A stretch of DNA of 63,824 nucleotides from Gracilaria domingensis (lineage: Eukaryota; Rhodophyta; Florideophyceae; Gracilariales; Gracilariaceae). The stretch is from positions 1 through 63,824 of the forward strand of contig VCMS01000311.1 in NCBI GenBank assembly GCA_022539475.1. Direction: 5' to 3'. This document shows positions 32,023 through 42,687 of this stretch, piece after piece. The position numbers and the translations under genes were made by a program. The notes beneath the pieces are model-generated. The model made no database searches. It was not told the origin of the DNA and saw only the letters and a list, made by a program, of their open reading frames with translations. The stretch's first letter is position 1, and each line of letters starts with the position of its first letter.

Positions 32023-32793
32023 CTAAATTTCCAAAACTTTTTTTCCCCTCGTCGTCAATTCCAAAAAACCGTCACCAAGAGCTCCTTTAACACGACGAAT
32101 GATTGGAAAACTGATAATAATACCTTCGAGCACGTCCATGGGCCCGACCTGAGGAAGTTTTGGTTGTCCGCGATGATGGTTTGGAGGTTTTAGAGTTCTT
32201 ACTCTTTGGCAAGTGAATGTTGCTTGGAAACTCTTCGACTTGTTCTTGTGCAAACCACTGTATGCGCAATCGCAACTGAAAGGTGGGGAGTCTGCAAGAC
32301 TAGATATCTCCAAAGTGCCGATGATTGCATCAGAGCAGACACAACCTGTAGGGACTTCGCCGTCTGGACAGAACGTCGAAACATACACCTTTCCGTGATC
32401 GTTGGGATTCAGCGTAACGTTGGTTGTGTGTGCATTTTTTGCATTTGTATGAACGTTTGTTGAAGCATTATTCCCATGCCATACACCGAACTTCACACCA
32501 GATGACTCGACTGTGTTCTTACCGGTTCCGCCTGAATGTTTGCCCACCGTGGGCTTAGAAAGAGGGCCATTCTTTTTCAATTCAGATGTTCTGCTATTAG
32601 AAGAAAATAGAATCCCACGACGCGTTAGTTCGGTCATCATGGCGATGTGGCTCTGGAAGTCGTTTTCGGTTTCTTCTTTAGCTCTTTTCACTGCCATGGC
32701 CATCATTACTCCGACCGTTGTTATTAACACTATAATTGCAATATCGGAGCTCTTCTTGTTGCCATTTTTACGCGCTATGCTTCCTTGCTGCAT
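32023..32793 (-). CDS. Single-pass membrane Cys-rich protein, copy A
   Basis: 256 residues from ATG 32793; an upstream non-ATG extension exists but is not needed. A single hydrophobic segment, DIAIIVLITTVGVMMAMAV, follows a short basic N-terminus, giving a probable type II membrane protein. The outer part has HIAMMTELTRRGILF, potential N-glycosylation sites (NAST, NVTL) and the Cys block STFCPDGEVPTGCVCSD, LEISSLADS, SCDCAYSGL ... ATFTC. The same block and the same overall plan occur in the divergent gene at 33588, so the two are paralogues. No known family is recognised. The C-terminal 60 residues are unlike the paralogue. Confidence 0.7.
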   Translation of the reverse strand: MQQGSIARKNGNKKSSDIAIIVLITTVGVMMAMAVKRAKEETENDFQSHIAMMTELTRRGILFSSNSRTSELKKNGPLSKPTVGKHSGGTGKNTVESSGVKFGVWHGNNASTNVHTNAKNAHTTNVTLNPNDHGKVYVSTFCPDGEVPTGCVCSDAIIGTLEISSLADSPPFSCDCAYSGLHKNKSKSFQATFTCQRVRTLKPPNHHRGQPKLPQVGPMDVLEGIIISFPIIRRVKGALGDGFLELTTRGKKVLEI

Positions 32794-32844
32794 TGTTATC
32801 TTAGATGAAACAACGACCTCACCAATCTTCTTCACGAGTAACAA

Positions 32845-33587
32845 ACGCGATGGAAGTTTTAAACACGCATCTCTTGAAACAAAGCACCTTCAGTATGCCA
32901 AGAAAAGGAGCCTGAAGACGATAATTAAAACAATCTGGGAAGAGTGGACGCAGCTCGCTTACACTGCGTATAGTTAGATGGACATAAAGTTAAGATTTAA
33001 CAGATCAGAATAGAAAAGATATGGCCCGCGCTCACTGTGAGCTTCGTGAGCAGACGCTTGTCAAACTCAAATACGATAACGTTCATGGCATTCGACCTCG
33101 TGCTAAGGACAAATTCGTTCCCCGACAAACATTTGTATATGTTTCCATAGAACTTGAAATCGGGGAAAAATGATTTAAAAGCCTGAACAGTTCCATTTGC
33201 TGCCCCGCATTCAGTGATACGTAGCATGAAGATGAATTTAATACTTCAGTGATTAGATATCAAACGTATACTGGGTACGAATTATTTGACGCTTGATGAA
33301 AGGTATGCAACGAATATCGGCCCAACGTAATATGAATTAATCCAAACAGGTGAATTTTGGACGTGTGAACCATGGTATTGGGACTTTGCTGTGGCCGGGA
33401 GAGTCGATTTGTCAGTCTTGACGTGAATTTGAACTTTATGCTCTCAGAAAGAAGTTACATAAAGTCTGAACTGATAAGAAAAAATCATGAACACTTAAGG
33501 CATCTTTTCAGCAGCCTCTTTCAACCACAATATCACCTCTTGTTTTTGTATTGAATACCTCACGGTGTACGAGAAGAAATTTGAAGT
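32845..33587. promoter_or_regulatory. Shared 5' region of two divergent paralogues
   Basis: About 740 bp between the two head-to-head membrane-protein genes. No ORF in it looks real. It must hold both promoters; no clear TATA pair is visible. Confidence 0.4.
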
Positions 33588-34316
33588 ATGACGGAAAATT
33601 ACACATCTCTTAGAGGTACAGAATCAAACAGCAAGGAACGAAGCCTCAAAGTTGTTGGTAGAACAATTCTGTTAGCCGCGGCTGCCAGCTTTGGACTGAG
33701 TCTCTTCTCAAATCAATCCACGGATATTCAAATGCATCAGCAGGCAATGGCAATGAAGAAGTTAACGGATCTTGGTCTCATATCAAAGTTGAGCAGCAGA
33801 GGAAGAATGTATGACGTAAAGTTGAAAGCGTTGAAACCAATATTTGAACATCTAAACGTGACAAGAGAGGCTCTGTCCACAGGTTTCAGATATAGTGTTT
33901 ATAGAGGAGAGGTTATCGATGGATTCAGCTGGGTACCTGCGAATGGGCTCCACTACATAAATATGACGATAACGCCAGAGCAGGGTATCGTGTATTTGTC
34001 GTTCTACTGTGAAGGCCCTCAAATGCCAACTACCTGTCAGTGTTCCAAATCAGATGTGGGCGTGCTGCAAATATCTTCCTTGGATGATTCCAGTGGAGTT
34101 TCGTGCGACTGTGCGTACACGGAATTGGATGACTTGAACCCATTCAGCTTTCGTGCAGTGATGACATGCGGGGATAATTTGAATAGTTGGCAAGTGACTA
34201 GTATCCATGCGCTGAGCTCATTCGTGGGGTCTGCAGTGGAAGCAATGAGTGGGAACAATGCTGAGGCCCTTGGACAGTCTATGAAGGAAGCGATGGCAAG
34301 TTGCACTAACAAGTAA
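33588..34316 (+). CDS. Single-pass membrane Cys-rich protein, copy B
   Basis: 242 residues from ATG 33588. A hydrophobic segment, TILLAAAASFGLSLF, follows a basic N-terminus. The outer part has MKKLTDLGLISKLSSRGR, NVT and NMT glycosylation sites, and the Cys block LSFYCEGPQMPTTCQCSKSD, LQISSLDDS, SCDCAYTEL ... AVMTC. The Cys spacing and the ISSL-DS and SCDCAY words are shared with copy A at 32023, showing duplication. It ends with a helical tail (SSFVGSAVEAMSGNNAEA). Location is probably the cell surface or secretory membranes; function is unknown. The gene ends 59 bp before the H1 transposon. Confidence 0.7.
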   Translation: MTENYTSLRGTESNSKERSLKVVGRTILLAAAASFGLSLFSNQSTDIQMHQQAMAMKKLTDLGLISKLSSRGRMYDVKLKALKPIFEHLNVTREALSTGFRYSVYRGEVIDGFSWVPANGLHYINMTITPEQGIVYLSFYCEGPQMPTTCQCSKSDVGVLQISSLDDSSGVSCDCAYTELDDLNPFSFRAVMTCGDNLNSWQVTSIHALSSFVGSAVEAMSGNNAEALGQSMKEAMASCTNK

Positions 34317-34387
34317 TCAATAGTAAATTGAGGGCTTGATCTGTACCCTCTCGCAAAAAAGACCATGACAAGTAAGGGCCGTTCTAT

Positions 34388-35456
34388 CCCCATGCCCCTT
34401 GCGAGACCGATTTTGATCACGCTGGCCAGCAAGATTTTGCGAGAATTAGAGAGAATCTCGCTGGCCAGCGAGATGTTCTCAGTGTAGCAGCGAGAGCTTC
34501 TCGCTACTACAGTGAGAGCTCTCGCATGCGCGCCGTCGCTCTCGCACCGTAGCTCGTCTCTCCTCCTGGCTGCTGTTGTCTGCCTCTGCCTCTCCGCCTC
34601 GCCGCCCTGCGCCATCCCTCACCGCTCGCTTCTTTGCTGTTCCGGCGCTCTTCCGCCGCTCTAGCGCCTGCTTCGCCGCCATCTGCCTCGTTTTCATCCG
34701 CTGTGCTACCGTCTGCTTCGCCGCTGCTTTGCCTTCCGCCTTGCCGCATTACGTCTCTACGCCCGTCCTGTGAGCGCAATCCACATCACCGCTCTCTGCC
34801 CCGCCGCCCTTTGCTACGCCACTTTCTGCCTCGCTGCACTCTGTGTCGCTGCCCTCCGCCTCGGCGCCCTCCGCCTCTTCGTTCTTCGCCTCACCGCCTT
34901 CCGTGTGGCTTTCTCACCATCGCCGCTCTGCGCATCACGGCCCTGCGTTTCTCCGCCGTACGTGTCGCTGCCTTTCGCATCGCCATCCTTCCGCTTCCCG
35001 CCGTGTGTGTTGCTGCTCCTTACCTCGCCGCCCTCCGCGTCGCTCTCTCCATCTCGCTACCGTTCTTCTTACTGCCGTTGTTCTCGCCGCCTTTCGTCTC
35101 TTCGCCGTTCGTCTCGCCACTCCACGCTTCGTCGCCTTTCCCATCATCGCCCCTCACATCCCCGCCCTCCGCCTTGCCACATTCCGTGTCTCTGCTCTCC
35201 GCCCCACCGCTCTCTGCCTCGCTGCTCTCCGCCTCACCGCCCTCCACCTCTCCGCCATCAGTGTCGCCGCCCCTCGCTTCCCGCCCTTCGTGTCGCTGCT
35301 CTCCGTCCCTCCGCCTTCCGCCCCACCACTGTCTGCCTCGCTGCTCTCTGCCTCTCTGCTCTCCGCCTCGTCGCCCTCCGCCTTTTCGCCGTCAGTGTCG
35401 CGGCCCCTCGCTTCCCGCCCTCCGTATCGCTGCCTCTGTTTCGCTGCCTTTCATTT
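34388..35456 (+). repeat. Left arm of the LTIR element
   Basis: Built of degenerate short tandem units such as TCTCCGCCTCGCCGCCCTCC, so long Ser/Pro/Arg/Cys/Leu ORFs appear in all three plus frames; none is a plausible gene. The outer 130 bp has CTGGCCAGC-AAG-type palindromes and (T)CTCGC repeats. Confidence 0.9.
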
Positions 35457-35842
35457 TGTCGCTCTTGCAGCTTTCGCTGCTGTTTCCCTCTCCGCTCTCG
35501 CCGCTTTTCACCTCGAATCTCTCGCTGTGGTTCGCCTTCCGACTTTCGCGCTTTCTTGTATCACGACTTTTGCTGCTCATCGTGGCCGCTCGCATCACTG
35601 TTCGCGTCGTTGCTTTCGCCTCCGTTTGCCTCTGGGCTCATGCCACCCTACACGTACACATATTTTGGCTCTCTCAATTCTCGCATCCCTCCGACGCACC
35701 GACCTTCGTCGTCCCGCTTTCCTCTACCTCCACGTTTCTGCTTCTTTGCTGTCGTTTCTCTTTGCCTCGCCGCTGGTCAGTAGACTACAAACCTGCAAAA
35801 CATAGTTTTACGTCCATTTTCATATACGTCACGATAAAAAAT

Positions 35843-37792
35843 CTACACGTTACTTTGGTTAAGTTCTTCCAATTCGTTCTTAGCCTTCTTAATAAGATCT
35901 TCCAGTTCTACTGCAGATATTGCGGCCTTCCTAAGTTTTCTCCTCCGATGCCATGTATTCCAGCAAGCTGAGCATAATGGTTGGCGACACAACCTACACC
36001 ACTGTCTCGTCTTTGAGCCACCTCGCTTCTTAAAAACCCGTCCTCCCAATTTAACACTATGATAATATGAACACAAAGAACAATATGCAGGCTTGTCTTT
36101 TAGCATATGATGTGATTCCGGAGCTGACAAACGTCTTTTTGTGTCATTGGTTTGGTTATATTTTTCAATAACGTTCTTCACATACATTTGCTTCACAACC
36201 TCCTTCTCTGAGACGTTCGACGATTTTCTTCCACAAGAACTCTCAGCACATTTGATTCTTCCATAGATTTCCGCAAACTCTTTCGCTAAATGTTTAGCGA
36301 ACGAACAAAAAGTCATGTGTTTTGTCACATCATGTCGCAGTTGTCGATAACTTGTTGCAGATCCTTCTTGTGGATTAATTCTATCGGGAAGACTTCCATG
36401 TCTTCTTGCAAGGTAAAGTCTGTAAACAATGCCGGCATTGTTTACTTGTGCACACAGCAGTCTTCCAACAACGCTGACAATCGGATTCTCGGATGAATTC
36501 GTGTAGCAAAGGTTCTGCATGCTTCTACTAAATTCATCAACTCCCCCCTTCAGTAAGTTCCAGAACACAAGACATGTGTGTCTTATCATGCGTGCCGGAG
36601 GTAGGGATCCCTTTTCATCGCATAACTTCTTGTAAGCTGCACTCAAATTGTAAAACGAACCAAAAGAATATATATCTGTGGCGTGAGAACTTTGCAGAAG
36701 TTCGTCATATTGTTTGGGTATATGTATGGCCGACGAGCCTATCCATTCAAACGCCATCCTTCTCATGAACGAAATGCTGTACGTATACTTTGCAAGAAAT
36801 GTTCTATGAAATTGTAGCATTGCAACATAAATGATGTTTGCTACTCCAAGGCTGCTTCCCTTTGAAACAACAAAAAGAACGTAAGGCCTTTCAACCACGG
36901 CCGCATGGTGAACGCACTGCAGTCTGTACTCAGTACATGGTACCAACTGATGAAAGAGTTTTGTTGAGTACTCCGAGTGTCCAATGTCCGGTATTTTCAC
37001 CACCCTGCTGTATCGATGACGAATGCGCTCCGCCTCCTTCGACGTTCGTAAGGAGGTCATTGTTTTAATTTCAATCGCCGCCACTGTGATCACGTTATTC
37101 TCATCAGATATTGCCGAAATACCATCCGGGCTGCCTGCCAAGAGTTCAACACTCTTTGACCCAATTATTCCAGTAGTCCATATTCTATTGATAGTATATC
37201 GTTTCGCGTACTGCGGTCTAAATGTCGCTTGAACCTGGAACGCATTTCCGTCCAAAACGTCATTGTCAGAGAAGAATTTAGGAAGTGAGCGCAAGACACT
37301 CTTTTCGTTGATTGATCCCTCCCGCATTCCCGCCGTCACTGTCAGCGGCTTCATAAACCAAGCCTCCAAAGAGGCCTTGTAAAGACACTTTTGAATACTT
37401 CGTCGCAAGCTGTCGTTTGTTTCTGAGTCATTTAGTGAAGCTGTGAGTATTATTGAACCATTGACCACGTCATTCTGAAGTTTGAGTATTTTATCAACCA
37501 ACTGCGGTTTGTTAAGTGATGCGGGCGGTCGATGGCCCACTCTTGTCAGCATTGTCACCAACGCCGTCTTCAGCAGGGCCGACAGCGATTCTTGCGTGGC
37601 CGTCATTATGTGACCGACGGCTTCTGTCACCTCGCCATCAGTCGCCGAATTTCGCTGAGTCATTCCTACATCGTCTATTACTGCCGCCATTTTGTCACTG
37701 AGCAATGCTCTCGTCTCACTCTCCTGAGTCGGAAGAGATTGTGCCCCTTTCATGACAGTTTTACCGCGAAGGAGTAGGGCTCCGCCTCGCAC
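35843..37792 (-). CDS. YqaJ-like PD-(D/E)XK nuclease with Cys-rich C-terminus (LTIR element)
   Basis: 649 codons; the ATG at residue 14 (37753) is the likely start. Residues 155-300 carry a YqaJ/lambda-exonuclease-like pattern: GMREGSINEKSVL (E163), LLAGSPDGISAI (D223), AAIEIKTM (E241, K243) and EYRLQCVHHA (Q292). The last 90 residues have a zinc-binding-looking cluster, CSLC, then WCRLC and LCSACWNTWH, similar in layout to the Cys-rich tail of piggyBac-type transposases. It starts overlapping the end of the upstream transposase gene by about 40 nt in another frame. It may cut DNA during transposition; that is inference. Confidence 0.65.
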   Translation of the reverse strand: MRGGALLLRGKTVMKGAQSLPTQESETRALLSDKMAAVIDDVGMTQRNSATDGEVTEAVGHIMTATQESLSALLKTALVTMLTRVGHRPPASLNKPQLVDKILKLQNDVVNGSIILTASLNDSETNDSLRRSIQKCLYKASLEAWFMKPLTVTAGMREGSINEKSVLRSLPKFFSDNDVLDGNAFQVQATFRPQYAKRYTINRIWTTGIIGSKSVELLAGSPDGISAISDENNVITVAAIEIKTMTSLRTSKEAERIRHRYSRVVKIPDIGHSEYSTKLFHQLVPCTEYRLQCVHHAAVVERPYVLFVVSKGSSLGVANIIYVAMLQFHRTFLAKYTYSISFMRRMAFEWIGSSAIHIPKQYDELLQSSHATDIYSFGSFYNLSAAYKKLCDEKGSLPPARMIRHTCLVFWNLLKGGVDEFSRSMQNLCYTNSSENPIVSVVGRLLCAQVNNAGIVYRLYLARRHGSLPDRINPQEGSATSYRQLRHDVTKHMTFCSFAKHLAKEFAEIYGRIKCAESSCGRKSSNVSEKEVVKQMYVKNVIEKYNQTNDTKRRLSAPESHHMLKDKPAYCSLCSYYHSVKLGGRVFKKRGGSKTRQWCRLCRQPLCSACWNTWHRRRKLRKAAISAVELEDLIKKAKNELEELNQSNV

Positions 37793-39972
37793 GTGCTTCC
37801 GAAATCAGAGGCCATAGCCCTGAAAAACAAGTGCGTTGTTCGAGATGTGAACCTAAATGCTCTGGCGAGAAACCATCCGGGATCTTCGGATTGTAAGATT
37901 GTGTACTCGTGAAACTGCCTTGTGGCAAGAGAAAGATGCAATAATGAGGTCTGTGCTATACCATTCTGATCTGGATTACACCCCTCTTCGCCGTTCTCTG
38001 CAAATCCTGTCTTGTTCTTGCAAAATCGGCTGTACACTTCCCGCAGATCTTGAATATCCTCTGCAGTAAGAGACCTTGACCCAAATTCCGTCTTCGGGAT
38101 CAGCGTAAAATTACTTGCGCCGAACATGCTCATATTGTTGTGGTATACAGAGGCAATTCTCCCAGAATAGCTCTCTCGATATACAATGGCTTGAACTTCC
38201 CTTCCACCCTTCTCTGTTGGCGGTCGCACTGCGCTGTACACCGCACGGCACCCTTTCTCCTTTATGACCATGCCCTTGTGTTTCTTCCGGATAGGTCCGT
38301 CACCAAAAACAAAGGGATAATCCAAGCTCCGTTTATGGGTCCCTATACCAGTGGCGCCTAGTCGGTCGTTTATAAAATCTATAGTCTCTTTTCCATTCTA
38401 GCCTCTGTCAGCTGCAAATATGGCATCAGTCATTGGAACAACGCAGCCAGGGGTCGCTGCTCCTTGAACCAGTTGGACAAGACGCTGCCATACGTGAATG
38501 ATTTTCTCGTGTGGTCTGGAGTAGTGGTAAGCTAGAAAGGCGGAAGTCAAAGCCGAGCACAGCGCATTACTAACAGGACCTAAGGCCTTCTGAGGGTTGT
38601 TGACGTGCGAAAGATTAGTCAACTGAGTTACTGCCCGTGACCTTAGCCGCTGATGATCGTCATCCAAGGAAAATATTGTCTGTCCTGGAACGTATAAGAA
38701 CCTTCGGTTCACTGCTGCGAGTTGCTGCTCCAATTCCGTTATCAGCTGGTTCCCGGCAATTGGCCTATTAGACCATCCGAGACCACAGTCTTGCACCCGC
38801 TCACGCCGTTTCAGAGTGCCACTTAACGCCGACCACACTGCATTGTATCGCTCCCCCGAAACTCGAGTGTGAAAGTAAAATTCTCGATGTTCCGCTGACG
38901 TCATGATCGATACGGATGTTCCATAAGAGGCAGCAAGTACATGCGTAATTATGACCTCCTTGATCTCCAAAGTGTTGGTGAGCGATATCTTGCGCTTCGA
39001 TAAAACTCGATTGACGAATTCTTTAAGTTTCTCTAGCACAGAGCTGGGAAGAAACACATCCAATGCTTGCATTCTGGTCATATGTCCGATATTTGTTTGA
39101 GAAATGCTTGTAGTGTTAACCTCAATTTCATTCATGACGCTGTCTAACATATGGTTTGCTTCAACCAAAAACCGACGGCCGAGAATTCCTTCTGCATTGT
39201 CCACTTCGATTCGTATGTCCTCGAAAGCCCCTGCATACTTCCATCCAGGAAGACCCCCAACCCTGTTGTTTACACTTCTTTCCTCGCTGTCAGTTACGCT
39301 CGTGGTCCTCTCATTACCAACAATGTCGTTCTCCAGTTCGTCTGTGATGTCGTCCAGAAATTCCACAGAGTCTACAAAGAGAGTGGACCAAAAGTCCTCT
39401 GTCGCGTTCTTGCCTGCATCCACGATATTAGGCATCATATCGGAATGATTCAACGGCGTTTTATGCTCCTCTTTGTTATGCAGCATTTGTACTTCTGTGT
39501 ACTGTATTTGTAACTCAGATGCTGACAAAGATGTGTTATCACTGGCACTCTCTTGTGAAGAGGAGATATAATCATCCCCGTGAAAAGAAGACCCCGAGTC
39601 CGTAGATGGATATTCATTATCATTTGGATCATGGAGAACATCAAAAGATTTGGGTAGTTGTTCCTCTTTATCATTCTGCTCCTCTTCCTGAATTTCTTCT
39701 GCTACCATGCGATGGGGTTGTGACCTCATTCCAGATGTGAAGGACTCCGATCCAGTACTGTGCGCATCTATTGTATTACAAGCATCGTTTTTCAAAGGCT
39801 GTGGACCGAAATCAATCACATTTGCATCACAGTTTCCCCCTTGAGCGCTATTGCCCGCATAGATCGTCTGTGTGCTGGGCCTCTTTTTCTTAGTTGGCGA
39901 TGGTGTAAAGACGCAAACCGGCGGTGCCGAAGCTTTAGTTGAAGCGTACGGCATGCTCGTAATCCGCGTCAC
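37750..39972 (-). pseudogene. Putative DDE transposase of the LTIR element, one TAG
   Basis: 524 codons end at TAG 38398, and the same frame continues 215 codons to 37750. Residues 1-250 are acidic and Ser/Asp-rich. The conserved part has FLYVPGQTIFSLDDDHQRL (first Asp), a helical stretch with HYSRPHE, then AIFAADRG-stop, with FINDRLGATGIGTHKR, PFVFGDGPIRKKHKG and GCRAVYSAVR after it. The stop stands where an aromatic residue usually follows DRG in transposase folds, so it is probably a nonsense mutation. The downstream part includes YRESYSGRIASVYHNN. The family is not identified. The start at 39972 may be an ATG a few codons in. Confidence 0.6.
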
Positions 39973-40145
39973 ACAGATATGAACGTTCGGAAATCAGTTC
40001 GGGGTCTCGAGACCGACGGAAATGTTTGCGTTAAACTAAAACCCTGCAAGGTTGGCGAGGGACAAAAAATTGAGAGCAACAACTTCATAAGCAAGAGCTG
40101 GAATGCGCAGAACGTGGAGGCGGAGGGTTACAAGGCCGAAAGCCG

Positions 40146-41227
40146 AAAATGAAAGGCAGCGAAACAGAGGCAGCGATACGGAGGGCGGGAAGCGAGGGGC
40201 CGCGACACTGACGGCGAAAAGGCGGAGGGCGACGAGGCGGAGAGCAGAGAGGCAGAGAGCAGCGAGGCAGACAGTGGTGGGGCGGAAGGCGGAGGGACGG
40301 AGAGCAGCGACACGAAGGGCGGGAAGCGAGGGGCGGCGACACTGATGGCGGAGAGGTGGAGGGCGGTGAGGCGGAGAGCAGCGAGGCAGAGAGCGAGGCA
40401 GAGAGCGGCGGGGCGGAGAGCAGAGACACGGAATGTGGCAAGGCGGAGGGCGGGGATGTGAGGGGCGATGATGGGAAAGGCGACGAAGCGTGGAGTGGCG
40501 AGACGAACGGCGAAGAGACGAAAGGCGGCGAGAACAACGGCAGTAAGAAGAACGGTAGCGAGATGGAGAGAGCGACGCGGAGGGCGGCGAGGTAAGGAGC
40601 AGCAACACACACGGCGGGAAGCGGAAGGATGGCGATGCGAAAGGCAGCGACACGTACGGCGGAGAAACGCAGGGCCGTGATGCGCAGAGCGGCGATGGTG
40701 AGAAAGCCACACGGAAGGCGGTGAGGCGAAGAACGAAGAGGCGGAGGGCGCCGAGGCGGAGGGCAGCGACACAGAGTGCAGCGAGGCAGAAAGTGGCGTA
40801 GCCAAGGGCGGCGGGGCAGAGAGTGGTGATGTGGATTGCGCTCACAGGACGGGCGTAGAGACGTAATGCGGCAAGGCGGAAGGCAAAGCAGCGGCGAAGC
40901 AGACGGTAGCACAGCGGATGAAAACGAGGCAGATGGCGGCGAAGCAGGCGCTAGAGCGGCAGAAGAGCGCCGGAACAGCAAAGAAGCGAGCGGTGAGGGA
41001 TGGCGCAGGGCGGCGAGGCGGAGAGGCAGAGGCAGACAACAGCAGCCAGGAGGAGAGACGAGCTACGGTGCGAGAGCGACGGCGCGCATGCGAGAGCTCT
41101 CACTGTAGTAGCGAGAAGCTCTCGCTGCTACACTGAGAACATCTCGCTGGCCAGCGAGATTCTCTCTAATTCTCGCAAAATCTTGCTGGCCAGCGTGATC
41201 AAAATCGGTCTCGCAAGGGGCATGGGG
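40146..41227 (-). repeat. Right arm of the LTIR element
   Basis: Inverted copy of 34388-35456 with a short extra unit near 40390. Its reading frames repeat those of the left arm and are not genes. Confidence 0.9.
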
Positions 41228-41412
41228 CTATGAGTTCGCGAAATAGGCAACTGGAAATTTGGAAACTTTCCGAATTCCGCTTTCCTGGTTGCAGGGTGTT
41301 CCAGGAGCCCAGGCTGTAACTCGGACATATGTGCCATGAAAGCTGATTCGAACAGCTCATTCACACCTACCTCTCCTCCAGAACCCACCCACAGACTACC
41401 GTTAAACACTCC

Positions 41413-42687
41413 ATGCTTTATCCAGAGCGAGTTGCCCACCGAAGACTTGCGCGAGTCCGTACTCCTCTGCGACAAATAACCAGGCGGCGACGCAACAATG
41501 TACCACTCCTCTTGCGTGTGCTTCAAATATGTCTTGACGAATGGAACCAAAGATGTACCAGCTCTACACTACGAACAGTTATCTCACGAACACCGTTTTA
41601 CGCAACTGCACACATGAGAGGTCTACCACGTATGTACTTCACCAGGATGTACCGCGTTTCAAAGCACCAATTTGCGCTTTTGTCAACAGTCCTCCACGAC
41701 AAACTTCACCGCAAACAACGCCATGAAAGCTGTATTGCCCGTGCAGTTTCTGTCGATATAATGCTATTCGTTACTCTGCGAATTTTGGCAGGAGCTAGCT
41801 ACCTCGATGTGAGTTGGCCTTATGGCATAGGATTGTCAACAGTGTATGCTGTGTTTGAAGAAACGCTTTTGGAATTGGATCGTTCGCTTCCAGAAATACG
41901 GTTTGCTCAGAGCGAACAGGAATGCAGGAAGAGTGCTGACATGTTCTGCACATTGCGCAAGACACCACTACATGGTGTAATTGCGGCTTTGGACGGGCTA
42001 GCCGTTGAAATTGCGAAACCGAGAGCAACTGATGTTCCTTATCCTCGTAAGTATTTCAACCGGAAAGGCTTTTTTGCGGTTTGTGTACAAGCAGCGGTGC
42101 AGGCGGACTACCGTTTCTGCTTCGTGTCTGCACGTCACTCCGGAGGAACGCATGACTCCACAGCGTTTCGCTCCACACTGCTTCACGAATTGTTGACGAG
42201 CTCAAAACTACCGGAATGGGCCGCAGAGGTCGCAGATGATGCATACTCCAACGAAGCTGCGATTCTTACCCCGTATCCCGGTATAGGTTTAACTCAAAAG
42301 GAAGACGCATTCAATGCTTATCTTTCGCTTTGTGGAACAATTGTAGAGCAAGCGTTTGGCATGCTCATATGTCGGTTTGGGATTTTCTGGTCTGCGTTGC
42401 GATACCCTTTACGAAAAGTAAGTCAAATCATTCTTGTCGCTTGCAAACTACACAACTTTATTATTGATAATGCCGACTCTTTACTGTTTGAAGTGATGCC
42501 CCCTCATGATGAAAATCACGTTAGTGGTACGCCATTTGTACACTTTCAGGATGTGCTCCATATGGAACAAGAGAATATGCGTTCAAGAAATCGTGGTCGA
42601 GAGAAGTCCACGCTTCGGGACGGTATAGCTAATAGGTTGCAAGTTCTTGGGTTTGTTCGTCGAAGACCATGTCATGGCACAAACTGA
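41413..42687 (+). CDS. H1 PIF/Harbinger transposase (DDE_Tnp_4 type)
   Basis: 424 codons from ATG 41413, intact. An N-terminal helical region (RVSKHQFALLSTVLHDKL) is followed by FVTLRILAGASYLDVSWPYG and STVYAVFEETL, the helix-turn-helix-like block of Harbinger transposases. The catalytic core shows GVIAALDGLAVEI (D194), SARHSGGTHDSTAF (D248) and GTIVEQAFGMLICRFGIF (E312), then KLHNFIIDN. Length and motif order are usual for the family. It would cut H1 at its inverted repeats with help from the accessory protein encoded convergently. Confidence 0.9.
   Translation: MLYPERVAHRRLARVRTPLRQITRRRRNNVPLLLRVLQICLDEWNQRCTSSTLRTVISRTPFYATAHMRGLPRMYFTRMYRVSKHQFALLSTVLHDKLHRKQRHESCIARAVSVDIMLFVTLRILAGASYLDVSWPYGIGLSTVYAVFEETLLELDRSLPEIRFAQSEQECRKSADMFCTLRKTPLHGVIAALDGLAVEIAKPRATDVPYPRKYFNRKGFFAVCVQAAVQADYRFCFVSARHSGGTHDSTAFRSTLLHELLTSSKLPEWAAEVADDAYSNEAAILTPYPGIGLTQKEDAFNAYLSLCGTIVEQAFGMLICRFGIFWSALRYPLRKVSQIILVACKLHNFIIDNADSLLFEVMPPHDENHVSGTPFVHFQDVLHMEQENMRSRNRGREKSTLRDGIANRLQVLGFVRRRPCHGTN

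Larger units (their letters stand above)
34388..41227. mobile_element. LTIR element: two-gene DNA transposon with about 1.07-kb terminal inverted repeats
   Basis: Ends CCCCATGCCCCTTGCGAG and its complement; arms 34388-35456 and 40146-41227 are over 99% identical by eye except for one short insertion. A 4-bp duplication CTAT flanks it (34384-34387, 41228-41231). Inside, on the minus strand, are a putative DDE-type transposase gene and a YqaJ-like nuclease gene. Near-identical arms mean recent movement or arm correction. I cannot assign it to a named superfamily. A 4-bp duplication occurs in Sola, Chapaev and Academ among others, but the gene content is not one I can match. Confidence 0.8.

Noticed and set aside
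34634..35971. Long plus-strand ORFs of 445, 337 and 320 codons in the left LTIR arm and their mirror images at 40036-40981
   Set aside because: All three frames are open over the same DNA because it is a degenerate CG/CT-rich tandem repeat; composition is Ser/Pro/Arg/Cys/Leu with no domain, and they are duplicated in the other arm.
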